This document shows, piece after piece, positions 11,536 to 24,200 of a stretch of DNA of 64,000 nt. A model generated the notes under the pieces. The model was not told where the DNA came from. It saw nothing but the letters and a program-made list of their open reading frames with translations, and ran no database searches. The DNA is from Rehmannia glutinosa (Eukaryota; Streptophyta; Magnoliopsida; Lamiales; Orobanchaceae), in the NCBI GenBank assembly GCA_016081115.2, contig CM071935.1:24408653-24472652 (forward strand), in the 5' to 3' direction. The position numbers and the translations under genes are program-made. Each line of letters begins with the position of its first letter. Position 1 is the first letter of the stretch.

Positions 11536-12702
11536 TTTACATTTTTAAATATCATTGTACCTTTAAATTTACAAATAACACCAATGTATCTACTAACAAA
11601 ACTAAGAGAACAAGAAGAAGATGAAAAGAAGAGGAGAAACTCAAAAATACCTTTGCAACTTGAGAGAACTCGAACTACGCTTGAGAAATCCACCTACGAA
11701 CGCCGAGAAATCGTTGCGATTCGATGAAAAACTTGAGAGAACTCGAACTGATAGAACGTGAATGTCGAAACCGAGAGGACTCGAATTTAGCTCACAATTG
11801 CGAGAAATTGTTAATTTAACTCCAAAATCAAAAACCCTAGGATCGAACGAGAACGTGATGGGGAATCAGGCCGAACCGACCTCGAACGTGAGAAAACGTT
11901 CTTTGTGAGAACATGATAAAACTGAAATTGAAGGAAAACTAAACCCTAAGTTCGTGAAAGTGAGAGAGAGAACGTGAGACGGGAAAGGAAAGTGACGTGT
12001 GAGAGAGAGCCTCCAACGTGTGACCGAAAAGAAAAAGAAAATAAAAATAAAAAAAAAATGACGGGTCACGAGGTAAGGTGCGGGTCGGGCGGGTAAGAGA
12101 GATCCGTCTTTACTGAGAATGAGACCCATAAAACGGTCTTATACAAGTTTTTGCGCCCAATAAATAATTATTTGACAAATGCTCACTTGTGCGAGTGACG
12201 CAAAGATCTTGAACTCGTATAGGGTTAAAGATTTTTCTTTTTAAATTTTGCGGTATTATGAATTTAATAATTTGATATTTTAAAATTATTATTGCTGACT
12301 TTTGAGCAATTTAGAATTTAATGCATGAAGATTAATTACAATTTTATGCAAAACAGGGGTTTGCCATTAGTGAAGTGTTATTACAAAGTCAATCAATAAA
12401 TTTATTTTAGAGGAAATTACACAAAATACCTTCATTTTTTAAAAAAGACAAAAATATCTATCCATCACAAAAATACCCCTACCTTTGGTTTCATCACCTT
12501 CCTCTCCGAAGATTCCTCCTTGGACTACAACACCATTCTTTTTACTTGATTCCTCCACTTCCTAATGATTTTAGAGAATCATCCTCGAACTGTTTGATGT
12601 ATATGTAAGTGAGCGAGGATCATCCTCAAACTTCCTCCACACACACACACACACAATACGTAGAAGAAATAATAGTGCAAGAAAAAGAGACGCGTGAGAA
12701 AA
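11132..12702. other. Noncoding stretch upstream of the Ulp1-type remnant and the DJ-1 fragment
   Basis: AT-rich to about 11540. Then comes a stretch rich in GAGA and AACGTGAG-like words (11690-12010) that could be 5' leader or promoter of the minus-strand transposon gene. Then neutral AT-rich sequence with a short (CA)n near 12640. I see no coding signature. Confidence 0.35.
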
Positions 12703-12990
12703 ATGGCCGGCGTAAAAAAAGGGTCTTATTGTTGTGCGAAGACTATGTCGAGGATTACGAGGTGACAGTCGGGTTTATTGGGTTTTTTTTCATTCTTTCA
12801 ACTATTTTTCACGAATCTTTGTATGAATTGATTAATTGAAAAATGTGCGGTAAAGTGATTGTGATTCCCTTGTTTAGGTGATGGTTCCATTTCAAGCATT
12901 CTGGCATATGGTCCGTCTGTGATGTTGTTTGCCCCGGGAAGAAAGCCGGTGAAATCGCCGTCTTTGCAATCCACGACTCACTTGGCCACC
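12703..12990 (+). pseudogene. DJ-1/PfpI family protein, 5' fragment, broken
   Basis: ATG 12703 opens MAGVKK. A one-base change in the following A-run puts the next part, RVLLLCEDYVEDYE, in another frame. It ends at GAG 12761 with a donor GT at 12762. An intron with acceptor TTGTTTAG leads to a second exon at 12878 reading VMVPFQAF, then, after another frame slip, VVCPGKKAGE and IHDSLGH. This order matches the first DJ-1 domain of plant DJ-1 homologue D-like proteins (glutamine amidotransferase-like fold, glyoxalase- or chaperone-type activities in the family). The catalytic-cysteine region and the second DJ-1 domain are absent. Homology stops near 12990. At least two frame breaks in about 60 codons make function unlikely. 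Confidence 0.7.
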
Positions 12991-13528
12991 ATGTTTATAA
13001 AAATAATGATTTGGTTTTTAAGTTTATTGAAGTTTATCATTTGTTTGGTTATTTATATGTATGAAGTGGGTTTATGATAGTGGCATCTTTAGAATTGTTG
13101 TTAATGTCTAATTTAGCCGCTTTCTTGTGCTAATTGGCTAAGATTTTTGTTCAATATGTTGCTAGTGTTCTCTTTGTTGTTATCAAATGTCATACTTAGT
13201 GAAGTTTCTTGTCGCATACACTTCCTAATGATTTTACCGATTTTCCAATTTTGGTGAAATGAAAAAAAGACGCAAATAGCTAAATGATAGTGGCATCTTT
13301 AGAATTGTTGTTAATGTCCGTTTGTTTCGATGTTGTTTCAAGTTGTTTCTTTTATATTTCTTTTATTTTTTTATGCATTTTCCATTTATTTTGTTCTTTT
13401 TTATTGTTTTTGATTTGTTGTGTTATCTATCCGATCGTGTATCTCTTTTTTTTTTTATTTCTTTTGTAGTGAATGTGGGATTTCTTGTCGCTTGTTATGC
13501 CAAACACTCTATTGTTGGGGAGCCTATG
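12991..13528. other. Noncoding stretch with a 35-bp direct duplication
   Basis: ATGATAGTGGCATCTTTAGA... at 13074-13108 recurs identically over 35 bp at 13284-13318, 210 bp downstream. The remainder is T-rich. The short open frames at 13284-13639 are T-rich and have no protein signature; the longer one runs into the LTR. Confidence 0.6.
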
Positions 13529-15105
13529 TGTTGGGAAATTTATTGTTTAGATTTTGATGAATGCCATGTAAAACTTAAACTAGAAAGTTGGCACCCCATT
13601 TTCCTTGTAATTTGTATTGTAATAGATAGGGCTGAATAAGCTGAGTCAAGACAGTTATGTCTGGAAATACAAGAAGTCAACTGAAGACTAAAGTGAAGAC
13701 TCCGCTGAGAAACAACTGAGTATGGGCAAGAAGAAGATTCAAGAACTCGACTGATGGTGTATCACCGAGAATAATGTATGAAGAGTCAGTCAAGTCAACT
13801 CAAGGAGCCAAGTCTCAAGTTTAAGTGACATATGAGTCATCCATTGATTGGAAGCTAACTCAAAGTCACCTGGGGAATAAAAGACTGCAGTCAAGTCTAG
13901 ACAACTGAACGAGATCCGTTGATGAAAGTCAAGAATGTTATTCAGAATAGTAACCTGTTAAAGTTGTCGAGATAAAATGTTAGTTCCATTGTGTGCAAAA
14001 GGAACAAACCAATGGGAAGCACTCGCACTGTGTCGAAACGCTGCAATCTTTGCAAGAATTTAATACGAGGAAATGTCAACATCAAGGATCGCAACAAAAC
14101 AAGCCAACGAACACAAGTGACTTTTGAAAATCAGCCTATCTCTTCAATGGGCATATTTTTGAAAAGTTCACTATAAAAGGCCGAGAATCACATTGAGAAA
14201 AGATTACCTTGAATACCTGAACCACGAACAAGCAAGCTATAATCAAACTCAGAACACCGCAAAATATTCTCAAGTTATACAAGCAAAAATCCTTAAGCCT
14301 AAATCTTGAAGGAAATCGATCCAACACCAAGTCATGAAAGAAAGACAACTTCAAACTATTGAAAAGGAAACTTTTGAAGAATCAAAAGGAGTCTACTTTC
14401 CAAGGAGGATTGTAGGAAGGTTCAAGGTCGAACCAATCTCAAGTTATTGGAAGGCTTCGTGATTAAATCCAAGAAGCTTGAGAAAATGAGTGAAGTAGCA
14501 AGCGCATTGCCAATGAAGAAAGGTGAGTCGGACGAGAAGCCACCGTGTGTGACCAAGGCATCTCCAGATCGAGTCAAAGGAGCAAGTCACCGCGTGATCA
14601 AGACTTGTCTCTGGGACCGATAACCACTTTGTAAACTGATCATTACTTAGTGGATTCCTCCAGGAGTTGGAGAAGAGAGGAGTAGAAGAATTACCCCATC
14701 TTCGAACCTCTATAAAATTTACTTGTGTCATTTACATTTCAGCATATTTACATTCCCCGCACACATATTTTATATCTTGCGATAATTTGCTATCCAACCG
14801 ATAGATAACTAAGTGCTAAAACCAAGTGTTAAAACAAAGTTAACTAAAATACAAGGGTGTTAAGTCTTCCAATAAAAACTCATCACAACCAAGTTAAGGT
14901 TTAGACTAAACAACTCGAGTTATTCTATCAATAGCTCTATCGATTTTGTTGAGTGACTAACTCTGTTTGATTAACTAACTTAGTCATCCCTCAAGGACAT
15001 AGCTGTGTAATTAACTATGTAATACTTTAAAAGGACTAAAATCGAAAATTTGGTAAGGTTTATTCAACCCCCTTCTAAACCTTACTCACACCCTTGGGAC
15101 CTACA
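13529..15105 (+). repeat. E1 5' LTR
   Basis: Starts TGTTGGGAAATTTATTG and ends CCTACA two bases before the primer-binding site; 1577 bp. It is colinear over its length with 26233-27788 and 52069-53655. A TATA box sits at 14171, so transcription would start around 14200. Confidence 0.9.
14171..14180 (+). promoter_or_regulatory. TATA box in E1 5' LTR
   Basis: CTATAAAAGG at 14171, conserved in sequence and position in the other LTR copies: 26881, 52711, and in reverse complement near 30768 and 7880. It marks the U3/R boundary. Confidence 0.75.
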
Positions 15106-15107
15106 AG

Positions 15108-15119
15108 TGGTATCGGAGC
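15108..15119 (+). promoter_or_regulatory. E1 primer-binding site (tRNA-iMet type)
   Basis: TGGTATCGGAGC lies 2 bp after the LTR end. It differs at one position from the common plant copia site TGGTATCAGAGC, which is complementary to the 3' end of initiator methionine tRNA. E3 has the identical variant. Confidence 0.85.
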
Positions 15120-15232
15120 GGTTGGTTCATTGAGCCTTCCGAACTTGTTACTAAACTAGATCTCCAATCTTTCAAAGAAACTTTTAACACTTGCTCTTTC
15201 AAGAATCATTTTTTCCAAAGAAAGTTACTATC

Positions 15233-16250
15233 ATGGAAGCAAATTTGACACGCACCATGTTCACTATTGAGGAATTTGATGACTGAAAAATTTGTATGCG
15301 AGCTCATCTATCTCTGCTTTACATGATGAAATGTGGATAGTGATAGAGGATGGACCACTGCAAATATTGAAAGTAAACACAAATCAGAAGGAGAGCATTG
15401 CCGGTGAAGGAGAAGAAGTCGCTGTCGAGGTAAGACCACCATGGTTGAGAAACCAAGGACTCGAGTGGACAAACGAGGATAGAAAAGATACAACAACCTG
15501 GACAATGTAGCCAAGGACATACTTTACAAAACCTTGACAAAGCAATGTTCAACAAAGTCAAATATTGCCAAACGCAAAACAAATGCTGGATAAATTAACT
15601 TTAATTTGTGAAGGATCCGAGCAAATTAAAGAAAACAAATTGTCTGTTGCTATACGTAAATTTGAAAATTTTAAAATGCTTGCGGTGAAACCTTGGATCA
15701 CCGGATGCTCGATTCATCAAATCACAAATGAACTATCAACACTTGGGAAAGAATATACACGATGAAATGTGTATGAAGATTCTCGAGAAGCCTCCCAGCA
15801 ATGGGAAATGAAGGTCATGGCCCTGAGACATTCAATGAACCTCACAACAACATCCAATCATGAGCTATTCTCGGACCTCAAAGCCTACGAGTTTGAGCCG
15901 AGAAGAAAAGATCAAGAGGAGACAGTTGTACCCAAAACAACCGCACTTATAGTCAAGGATGGGAAGAGAGCCGAGGTCAAGGAAGCCATTGACCAGGAGG
16001 ATATTGCCCGATGGTTAAGAGATTCAACAAGTTCTTTAATAAGAACTATAAAAGAAACAAGGGTGACTCTTCCAGAGACATTCACTCCTCCAAGTCAAGG
16101 GAGGATAGGCCACCCAAGAGAGCCGAGCATCAAAGGTTGAATATCGGAGCCGATAACCCAAGAACGGAAAGAGCGATAAAAGAGTCCGAGAACCCGTGTT
16201 GGAACTGCAGACAACCAGGACACTTTGCTATTGATCGTCCATATCCATGA
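15233..16250 (+). pseudogene. E1 gag, broken
   Basis: ATG 15233 begins MEANLTR...MFTIEEFDD. The next codon is TGA where E3 has TGG (W), followed by frame changes. Later pieces include ALRHSMNLTTTSNHELFSDL and YEFEPRRKDQEE (UBN2-type gag). The zinc knuckle at 16197-16238 reads CWNCRQPGHFAIDR: two Cys and the His are in place but the last Cys is Arg. Gag would form the cytoplasmic virus-like particle. At least one stop and several frameshifts disable it. Confidence 0.8.
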
Positions 16251-17580
16251 GTCAATAAATACAGAAATGAAGAAGAAAGAAGAGTCTTCTCGAGAAAGAA
16301 GATAGGAAAAGAAAAAGGTTATGTTGTCAGGCTGAGATCTGCGAGACAAATAAGTCTAAAGAAGCAAAGAGACTTCAAAAAGTAGTGAAGTGACTACTCA
16401 AGTGATTCTCAAGAAGAAGCAATGATCCGTCTAATGGCTAAAGAACAAGATCTACCGACTCAAGAAGATGAGGTACATTCTAACTCATCTCACTCGGTTC
16501 TAGTGATAGTGATTGTGACACACACACTTCATCACCCACTCGATCTTTATGATTCATTAGGTAAAATGATGAAAGACTTTGAGCACATTAAATCCTCACA
16601 CGCACTATTAAACGAGGAAAACAAATGACTCAAAAGCCAAAACTCATAGCCGACTAAAGAACTGAGTACTCTGAGTCACATAGTTGATGAGAACAAAGAG
16701 CTGAAGGCTGATAATGCTAAACTAATAGCAGAGATAGCTGCTATAGAACAGAGGGAAAATGATCTCAAAAATGTGATTGCATCATTTACAAAGGCATCTA
16801 AATCATTGGATGACCTTATTATGAGCCAAAAAGAATGTGGAGATAAGACAGGCATATGATTCAATTCCTCTCGTACACACTAAGCTCCCCGTGAGTAATT
16901 TTGGAAAAAGGATCTTCAAGCAATGAAGCATCTCAAAAATCCAAAACACCAAATGTTGCACCCACACTCACTCCAAAGCACAATCACAAACAAACTGGCC
17001 TTGGATATAAAGGAAAAGGAAAACAACCAGTTGAGTATGCTGAGAGGACAGCTGAGAAGAAATCCAGCAGAGTTCCTCAGCAAACTCCAAATAGGAAGTA
17101 CTCTGTGAAGAATAAACAGAGCTACCAAAACCCCAGAAGTTTTATCAAAGAAACACATATGATGGGAATGGTAGAAACTACCCAAGCCAAGCTGATTGGA
17201 ATAATATGACATATCAGCAAAGACCTATGGAATACAAGCCTAAATGGCAAAGACCTAGAACTCAGCAAAGGTCATTCCAAAGGCAAAAGAGCTATCATCA
17301 GCACAAATATGCACCCAGGCACTACACTCAGAAATATCACAACTACCCAAAGAAGGCAATTGCTAAAACACACACACAAGCATACAAACAAAAGAGATAG
17401 ATGTATGAACCTAAAACCCCAAGCAATTTGCCAAAGTGAGTTATGATTATGGCACACATAGATGGCAACCTCTTGAGTCAAGTCATTTGGCTATATGTTG
17501 GTTGGATCATCTTATAGCACTAACCCCTCGGGACCTGCACAAGCATGGGTACCTAAAACTAATTTCCTTGATTGCGTTTC
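16251..17580 (+). pseudogene. E1 linker between gag knuckle and protease
   Basis: Low-complexity acidic then K/Q/Y-rich coding sequence in several frames. It includes MAKEQDLPTQEDEV (about 16434), a coiled-coil-like ELKADNAKLIAEIAAIEQ stretch (about 16700) and HRWQPLESSHLAI (about 17458). It is colinear with E4 (minus, 5325-6455) and E3 (54940-56130). No function is known. Confidence 0.7.
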
Positions 17581-17595
17581 AAGGAACAAATGAGT

Positions 17596-19100
17596 GCCAA
17601 GGAACCTGGTACATGGATAGTGGATGTTCCGGACATATGACAGAAACAACAAAAATCATTAAAATTCAAGGAGATTAGAGGCGCAAAATCATATTTGGAG
17701 GAAATGAAGCTCCAGGGAAATAAGAGGCACTCGGATCCATCTAGAAAAATGGATTAGAAATCACAGATGTAGCATATGTTGAAGGCCTCAACTTCAACCT
17801 GTTAAGATCGACCAACTCGTGACAAGGGCTATAATGTTGGATTCAATATGGGAGTGTGCCAAATTAAAGATATCAATCAAATGAAATAGTGCTACAAGGA
17901 TCCGCATTAAAAAAACATGTATGTGGTAGACGGTCTCATCTGCTACACCAAGTACTGCACTGTAAAAGAAAGCACAAATTAATCAAGTTGGTCAGGCACA
18001 AGAAGTCGAGTCATCCCGAACTTCAAGACAATCAACAAGCTTGCAAGGAGTCATCTTGTGGAAGGATTGCCGACTTCGATGTACAAGAAGGAAAGTGTTT
18101 GTGATGCATGCGAGATGGGAAAGCAGATTAAATCTTCGTTCAAAGAAAAGTCCAATCCTTCATCAACAAGGATACTGCATTTGTTGCACATGGATTTATT
18201 TGGTCCTGTTGAACCAACCAGCATAAGTGGAAAGAAATACACTTTAGTGGTAGTGGATGATTATTCAAGATACACATGGACAATCTTTATGTGCAAAAAG
18301 AAGGAAACCTTGCAAAGATTACCTCAGCTGATGAAGAGAAGTCAAAATGAGAAGAGTCAAACAATTATCAAGATAAGATCTGATAGAGGAACCGAGTTTG
18401 TTAATGGAATAATCACTCAATTGTGTTGAAAATGGTATTGCTCATGAATTATCTCTCTGCAAAGGACTCCACAAAGAGAATGGAGTAGCGAAAGAAGAAA
18501 AACAGAACACTCAAGGAAGTCTGCTAGAACCATGTTAGCCAAGGGATTACCTAAGAGATTTTGGGGAAGCCATCAACACCGCATGCTATACTCAAAATAA
18601 ATGCATGATAAATAGACAAATGACAAAGACTCCCTATGAAATGGGGCAGGAGAAAGCCAAATGTTGGGTACTTCGAATATTTGGATGTAAATGCTTCATC
18701 CACAACAATGGCAAGGACAATCTAAAGGCTTTTGATGCTAAAGCGATGAAGGTATCTTTTGGGATACTCAACCGAAAGCAAAGCCTATAGAAGTCTTGAA
18801 CAAGAGGACAATGGTCACGAAGAGTCCATTCATGTGGTTTTTGATGAGCCCAATGTGAATGGAGAAGACATTGAAGAATTAGGCGATAAGTTTGAATCAA
18901 CCAACTATGCGAAAGAGTCCCTATGTTGAAGTGAAGTCGGAGTAATCAATCAAGATGAAGATGAGATAGTGAATCTCAAAGACAACTGGAGAATCTGCCG
19001 GTGAATGATGATGAAAGAGTTGCGCAAAACAACACAAACTGCAAGACTTCAACCACTGATTTACTTTAACCTGATGTGAGATGGCCGAGAGACCATCCAC
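17596..19100 (+). pseudogene. E1 protease and integrase region, broken
   Basis: The aspartic protease motif WYMDSGCSGHMT begins at 17607 (catalytic Asp codon 17616-17618). A degraded GAG-pre-integrase segment follows, with CDACEMGKQIKSSF at about 18102. The integrase core then runs LHMDLFGPVEP, YTLVVVDDYSRYTWTIFM and RSDRGTEFVNGI, showing the first two acidic residues of the D,D-E triad. Downstream pieces include KCFIHNNGKDNLKAF. Protease matures Gag-Pol and integrase inserts the cDNA into chromosomes. Frameshifts near 18430 and 18500, among others, break the frame. Confidence 0.82.
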
Positions 19101-19205
19101 CGTGAGCTAGTCATTGGAAATGTGAGAGATGGTGTAAGAACCCTGATCCATAGCTCAATAGGAAGCAATGTTCACCTGTTTTATTTCTCAAATAGAACCA
19201 AAAAA

Positions 19206-20717
19206 TGTGTCTCAGGCCTTAGATGACACACATTGGATTCAAGCCATGCAAGAAGAGTGAATCAATTTGAAAGGAACAAAGTATGGGAATTGGCGCAAAG
19301 ACCAACACACCCAAAATATTATTGGCACAAAATGGGTTTTCGAAACAAAATGAATGAGGAAGGTTATGTGGTGAGAAACAAAGCAAGATTGGTAGCCAAA
19401 GGGTATTACCAAGAAGAGGGAATTGATTTTGATGAAACATTTTCTCCTGTTGCAAGATTAGAAGCAATAAGGATGTTTCTTGCCTATCTTTTGTACAAGA
19501 ACTTCATTGTATATCAAATGGATGTGAAAAGTGCATTTTTAAATTGATTGTTGGAAGAAGAAGTCTATATTGAGCAACCTCCAGGGTTTGAGCAGAAGAC
19601 CATTGGAGATAAGATGTACAAGCTCAAGAAATCTCTATATGGATTGAAACAAGCACCTAGAGCATGGTATGACACATTGTCTCATTTCTAACTGACAATG
19701 GATTCACCAAAGGCAAAGTAGACAGAACACTCTTCAGAATTCAAGATGGAGATAATATACTGCTTGTTCAGATATATTTGGATGATATCATCTTTGGATC
19801 CACAAATAAAGAGATGTGTGATAAGTTCTCAAATCTCATGCAAGGCAAATTTGAAATGAGCATGATGGGAGAGTCGACATTCTTCTTAGGACTTCAAGTT
19901 AAACAATTAACGATGGAACCTTCATAAGTCAAACAAAGTACACCAGAGATTTAATGAAGAAATTTGGTATGGAAGAGAAGTCTTCTGTGAAAATACCAAT
20001 GAATACATTAGTCAAGATGGACATGGATGCAGATGGTAAAGCTGTAGATCAAACAAGATACAGAACACTTATTGGATCACTGCTCTATCTAACAAAGAAG
20101 CGGGCGGACATCACCTTTGCGGTAGGTGTATGTGCAAGATTTCAATCTGCACCAAAGGAGAACCATATGATTGCAAAAATAAGAGAATCCTAAGATATTT
20201 GAAGGGATGCCAAGAAGTTGGCTTATGGTACCCGAAGGAAGGTGGATTCAAGCTTATTGGTTACTCGGACTGACTATCTTTGGATGTAGAGTTGACGGAA
20301 GAGTACTTCGTGTACATGTCAAATGCTTGGAAACAGATTGGTTTCTGGTTTAGCAAGAAGCAAAACTCAATAGCCACATCCACAAACCTGAAGCAGAGTA
20401 CATAGTCACCGCGCTTGTTGTGCCCAAGTTTTATGGATGAGACAACAGCTAAGAGACTATGAAATTAAAGAAAAAGAGATTCCAATTATGTGTGATAACA
20501 CAAGTGCTATTGCATTCACTCAGAATCCTGTGTTGCATTCAAGAACAAATCACATTGATGTCGATATCATTTTATAAGAGATCATGTTGAAAAGAAAGAT
20601 ATCATTTTGGAATACATCTCAACTGATAAACAGTTAGCTGACATTTTCACCAAGCCCTTATGTGAATCAAGGTTTGAAGAGCTTAAGCATGAGCTAGGGT
20701 TAATTGAGCTGAGTTGA
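19206..20717 (+). pseudogene. E1 reverse transcriptase and RNase H, broken
   Basis: The RT reads FERNKVWELAQRP, ARLVAKGYYQEEGIDFDETF and YQMDVKSAFLN, then TGA at about 19545, LLEEEVYIEQPPGF, LYGLKQAPRAWYDTL, and the catalytic motif IYLDDIIFGST (YVDD in E3) near 19768. RNase H follows, with KRADITFAVGVCARFQSAP and, past frame breaks, CDNTSAIAFTQ and ADIFTKPL, ending at a stop near 20717. It would copy the element RNA to DNA. Stops, frameshifts and the disturbed frame near 19910 make it inactive as written. Confidence 0.85.
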
Positions 20718-21254
20718 CACTCAGAAGACTCAATAAGAAGAGATGGAACGTGAAAAGATGAAAATATAACAAATCTCATAAATTAGCCAAGTGAATCACC
20801 AGTATCGGAAAGTCACCAGACGAGTTAGTCAAAACCGAGTCACTAAACGAAAGGAGAGAAGAAGAGTTGAGTCATTTGTGAAGTAAGCTGAGTCATTTAT
20901 GAGCTAAGTGACAAAAATGCAATGCTTTTGATGAGCGGGAATGTTTTTAAGGATGACGCCGATAATAATGATGGGTACAAAAAAGTCACAAAGCATATGA
21001 TTGGATATAAATGTCTGCCGCATTAAATGTGAGCAATTAAATGCGAGACGTGCTAACTGAGCCGTTGATCTCGATCAAAATTCAAAACCAAAAACATGTC
21101 CTTTCATAACCCTTATATACTCATTCTTTCGCTTTCTCTCTCTCACACTTAAAACTGTTCATCTTCAAACTTTCGAAAGCAAGTTCATTTCTCTCAAAAC
21201 CCTACAAGTTCTCAAACAAGTTCATCAAGATTTAATTGGTAGAAACTTCTAAAA

Positions 21255-24200
21255 ATGGCACCAAAGACTCGATTTCGTCAAGTTATCGGCAAATCCATTT
21301 TGGTTCGACCGTGGATTTCGAAGGCATGGTTAAGCAGGGTGGTGCGGATGCAACCCTTGTGAAGAAAATCACGGATATGTTGGTAACATCTGGGCTTAAG
21401 GCCTTTCTGATGATAGAATACTCACACACCTACCTTGAAGAGGTATCGCAGTTCTACGTGAATGCGGAGGTGCAGGACGAAGGCATCAAGTCTTCTGTCC
21501 ACTGCAAGGATATTTTGATAACTTATAAAGACCTTGCGGAGCACTTTTTTGTTGCCGTATGAGGGCATGACGGAGAACAACGAAGCTGATGTGGACTTGG
21601 CTGCAGCATGGAAAGAAGTAGCCAAACCGGAGTGTGCTGCAAAAGTAGTCTGCACAGCTGAGAAGAAGTTGCTGAAGGACGACTATCACAAGCTGATGGA
21701 TGTCGTCTCAAAGTGTGTGGACATGAAGTTTGGCAGTTTCAATCAACTGTCAAAGACTAAGCTGATCGTCATGGCTGCGATCATTCAAGGAAAGAAAGTT
21801 AACTGGGCTGAGTTCGTATACAGCAGACTCTGCCAGAATGTTGTGAATAAATCCTTCAAGAAAGATGGATCCTTTGGAGGATCACTTGGCTATGGCCTAG
21901 TCATTGGGCATTTGATGGAAGCGAAGGGCATTCCCCTTCAACATGGAAAGCCCTTCCATGTAAACAAGAGGATGTTCAGGGCTAACCTTTCAGGAGCCCA
22001 GAAAGAGCCCATGCAAAGAGGGCGGACACAAGCGAGGGGGAATCAGCTGACCCCGAGGAAACAGCTGTTGCCTCCCTTCCCAAGAAGAAAGTTGCCCCTG
22101 CAGCTGCGAAGAAAAAAGTTTCCCTTGCAGCAAAGAAGAAGGACGCACCTGCCCCTGCAGACGAGTCACCTGCCCGAGCAGCTATGTCTCCTGCCCACGC
22201 AGCCGAGGCGGAGAAGGAAGCCCAAATACCCTCTCTCTCGGTCATCGAAAGAAGAGGACCGCCAAGCCAAGAAAAGTAGCTCCTCAATCCAAGAAAGATG
22301 CTCCTGCGCCGCCAAAAACCTAAAGAAGAGAATCCGAACTTAAATTCCTCCGTGAGGAGACAAAGAGAAGAAAGAGAATCTTCAAGCTTTCGAGCTAGAG
22401 AAGACAAATGAATCTGCAACTCACCGGAAAAAGTTTCCGAGACCTGCCGGCATGTAAGAAGTGCGATCTCTCAAGTTGTTAATGAAACACCAAGTCTGCA
22501 CGAGGGTGAACAACAGAGGAAATTAGAAGACCCATCTATGGACGTAACATCCGACGAGGAGGAAGAAGCGAGACAACAAAATTCCCTCATTTGAAATGGT
22601 TGTGTCTCCACCCGCCACAGATGCTGCTGAATGTGAAGAGCAATAGAGTATGCTACCTTCCATTCCCGAAAAGGAAGGACAAGAACAAGATGACGATGAT
22701 GATGTCATCATGTATTCTCCAATCTACCCAGACATCCAAATACCGTCTCTACGCGAATGGAGGGCGTGGAAGCTGAGTCACTCTAGGGTGCAATCTGAAC
22801 GACCTGAGTCCATAGAAGAAGAGGAGGAATTGTTCGAATTCCTCGGCATCACCAAGGTGATTCAGGCCCTTGATGAAGAAAATTGCTTGAATATCTTACA
22901 AATCTTCAAGGAGAATGAACAAGCCAAAGCAGCTGAAGAAGCTGAAGCTCGTGAAAAGGCGAATATATGCCCACTCACCTGAACTCTGGAGCACACTCAT
23001 CCTCACATCGATGCACTCTCAAAAAGTGACGAAGACATGGATCCCATTGCTGCGAAGGAGAAGTTGGATATGCAGCAAGCCATGCGGGAATCCAGGTTGA
23101 TGCAAGAACAACAGTTGATGGAAGGACCAGAGAGTCCTCAAAATCTCTCCTGGAGATAGACCCTTTGGGAGTAGTGCAACACATTGCCACAGTTATAGCT
23201 GCAACTACATCCACAGTTCACTCCGAAAATGGGTCTAAGGGACTTGGCAATGACACTGGGAACTTGGACACCCACGTTGAGCCAACCCCTATTGAAGGTG
23301 TTTTACCACCTTCCCCGCGGCCGAGCACTCAATGGAAGCAAATGAGAGTTTGGAGCGAATGACCCCACCATCACCACTCGGCTAGTGCGCCCGGGGGGAA
23401 ACTCACTCCACTGCAAAAGGTCGGAGGATGCGGCAGATGACTCCACTATGAAGGAAGGAGGCGAAGTGGAGAAAGAAAAAGAAAAAGAACAACAGCAAGT
23501 TGACACTGACGAAGCTCGGACATTTGAGTCTGTCCCACCGGTGAAGTGACAAATCGCTTTGTAAAGGGGACGTTGTTGTTGGGCGCCGAGGCACGAGATG
23601 GAACGCTCTTGAGTTAACACTGGCATCGAAAGTGCAATCCAAGGAGTTGAGACTCCTGTGGATGCCACTGCTGAAGACCCTAAGATAGTTGTGACTGTCG
23701 AAGGGAATGTACAAGGCCTCACTGCAGTTGAGACTGCTGGAGGTATTGAAGGCCCAAGGGAGGTTGAGACTTCCCTGGGTAAAAATCAAGGAGATAAGAG
23801 CATCTCTCAAGTCATCATTGTTGAATCAGAAGAGGAAATTAGTGCTCTTCATGATTCCCAGGACAATCCTGACACAACATTTCTGGGATCTGAAGACGAA
23901 GCTGAGTCCACCCCTGCTGCACAGGACTCAGCTGAGGATGTTCTTCCACAGACGAGTACGCCAGACTTCAAAGCTGCTCGTCAAACTTTTAACTTTGATG
24001 ATGAACCAAACCCCCAAGTTTTATCATCCTCCGATGACGCTGAAAAAGTAGTTGAGGACAAGGAAATTCATTTAGCAGAATCTACTGAGGCCGAAGAAGC
24101 TATTAAGACAGCTGAGGCTCAGTCAGCTGGCCAGTCTACTCATCAAGGCCCAACTGAAACCGAGTCATCTGCGCAGGCTCCTAAAGCTGCAGCAGCTCGA

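Noticed and set aside
21982..22419. Minus-strand frame of 145 codons, Ala/Ser/Phe-rich
   Set aside because: It is the antisense of the K/P/A-rich linker of the E1 extra ORF; the plus-strand reading is supported by colinearity with E3.
23303..23810. Two long minus-strand frames
   Set aside because: Antisense shadow of the acidic repeat part of the E1 extra ORF.
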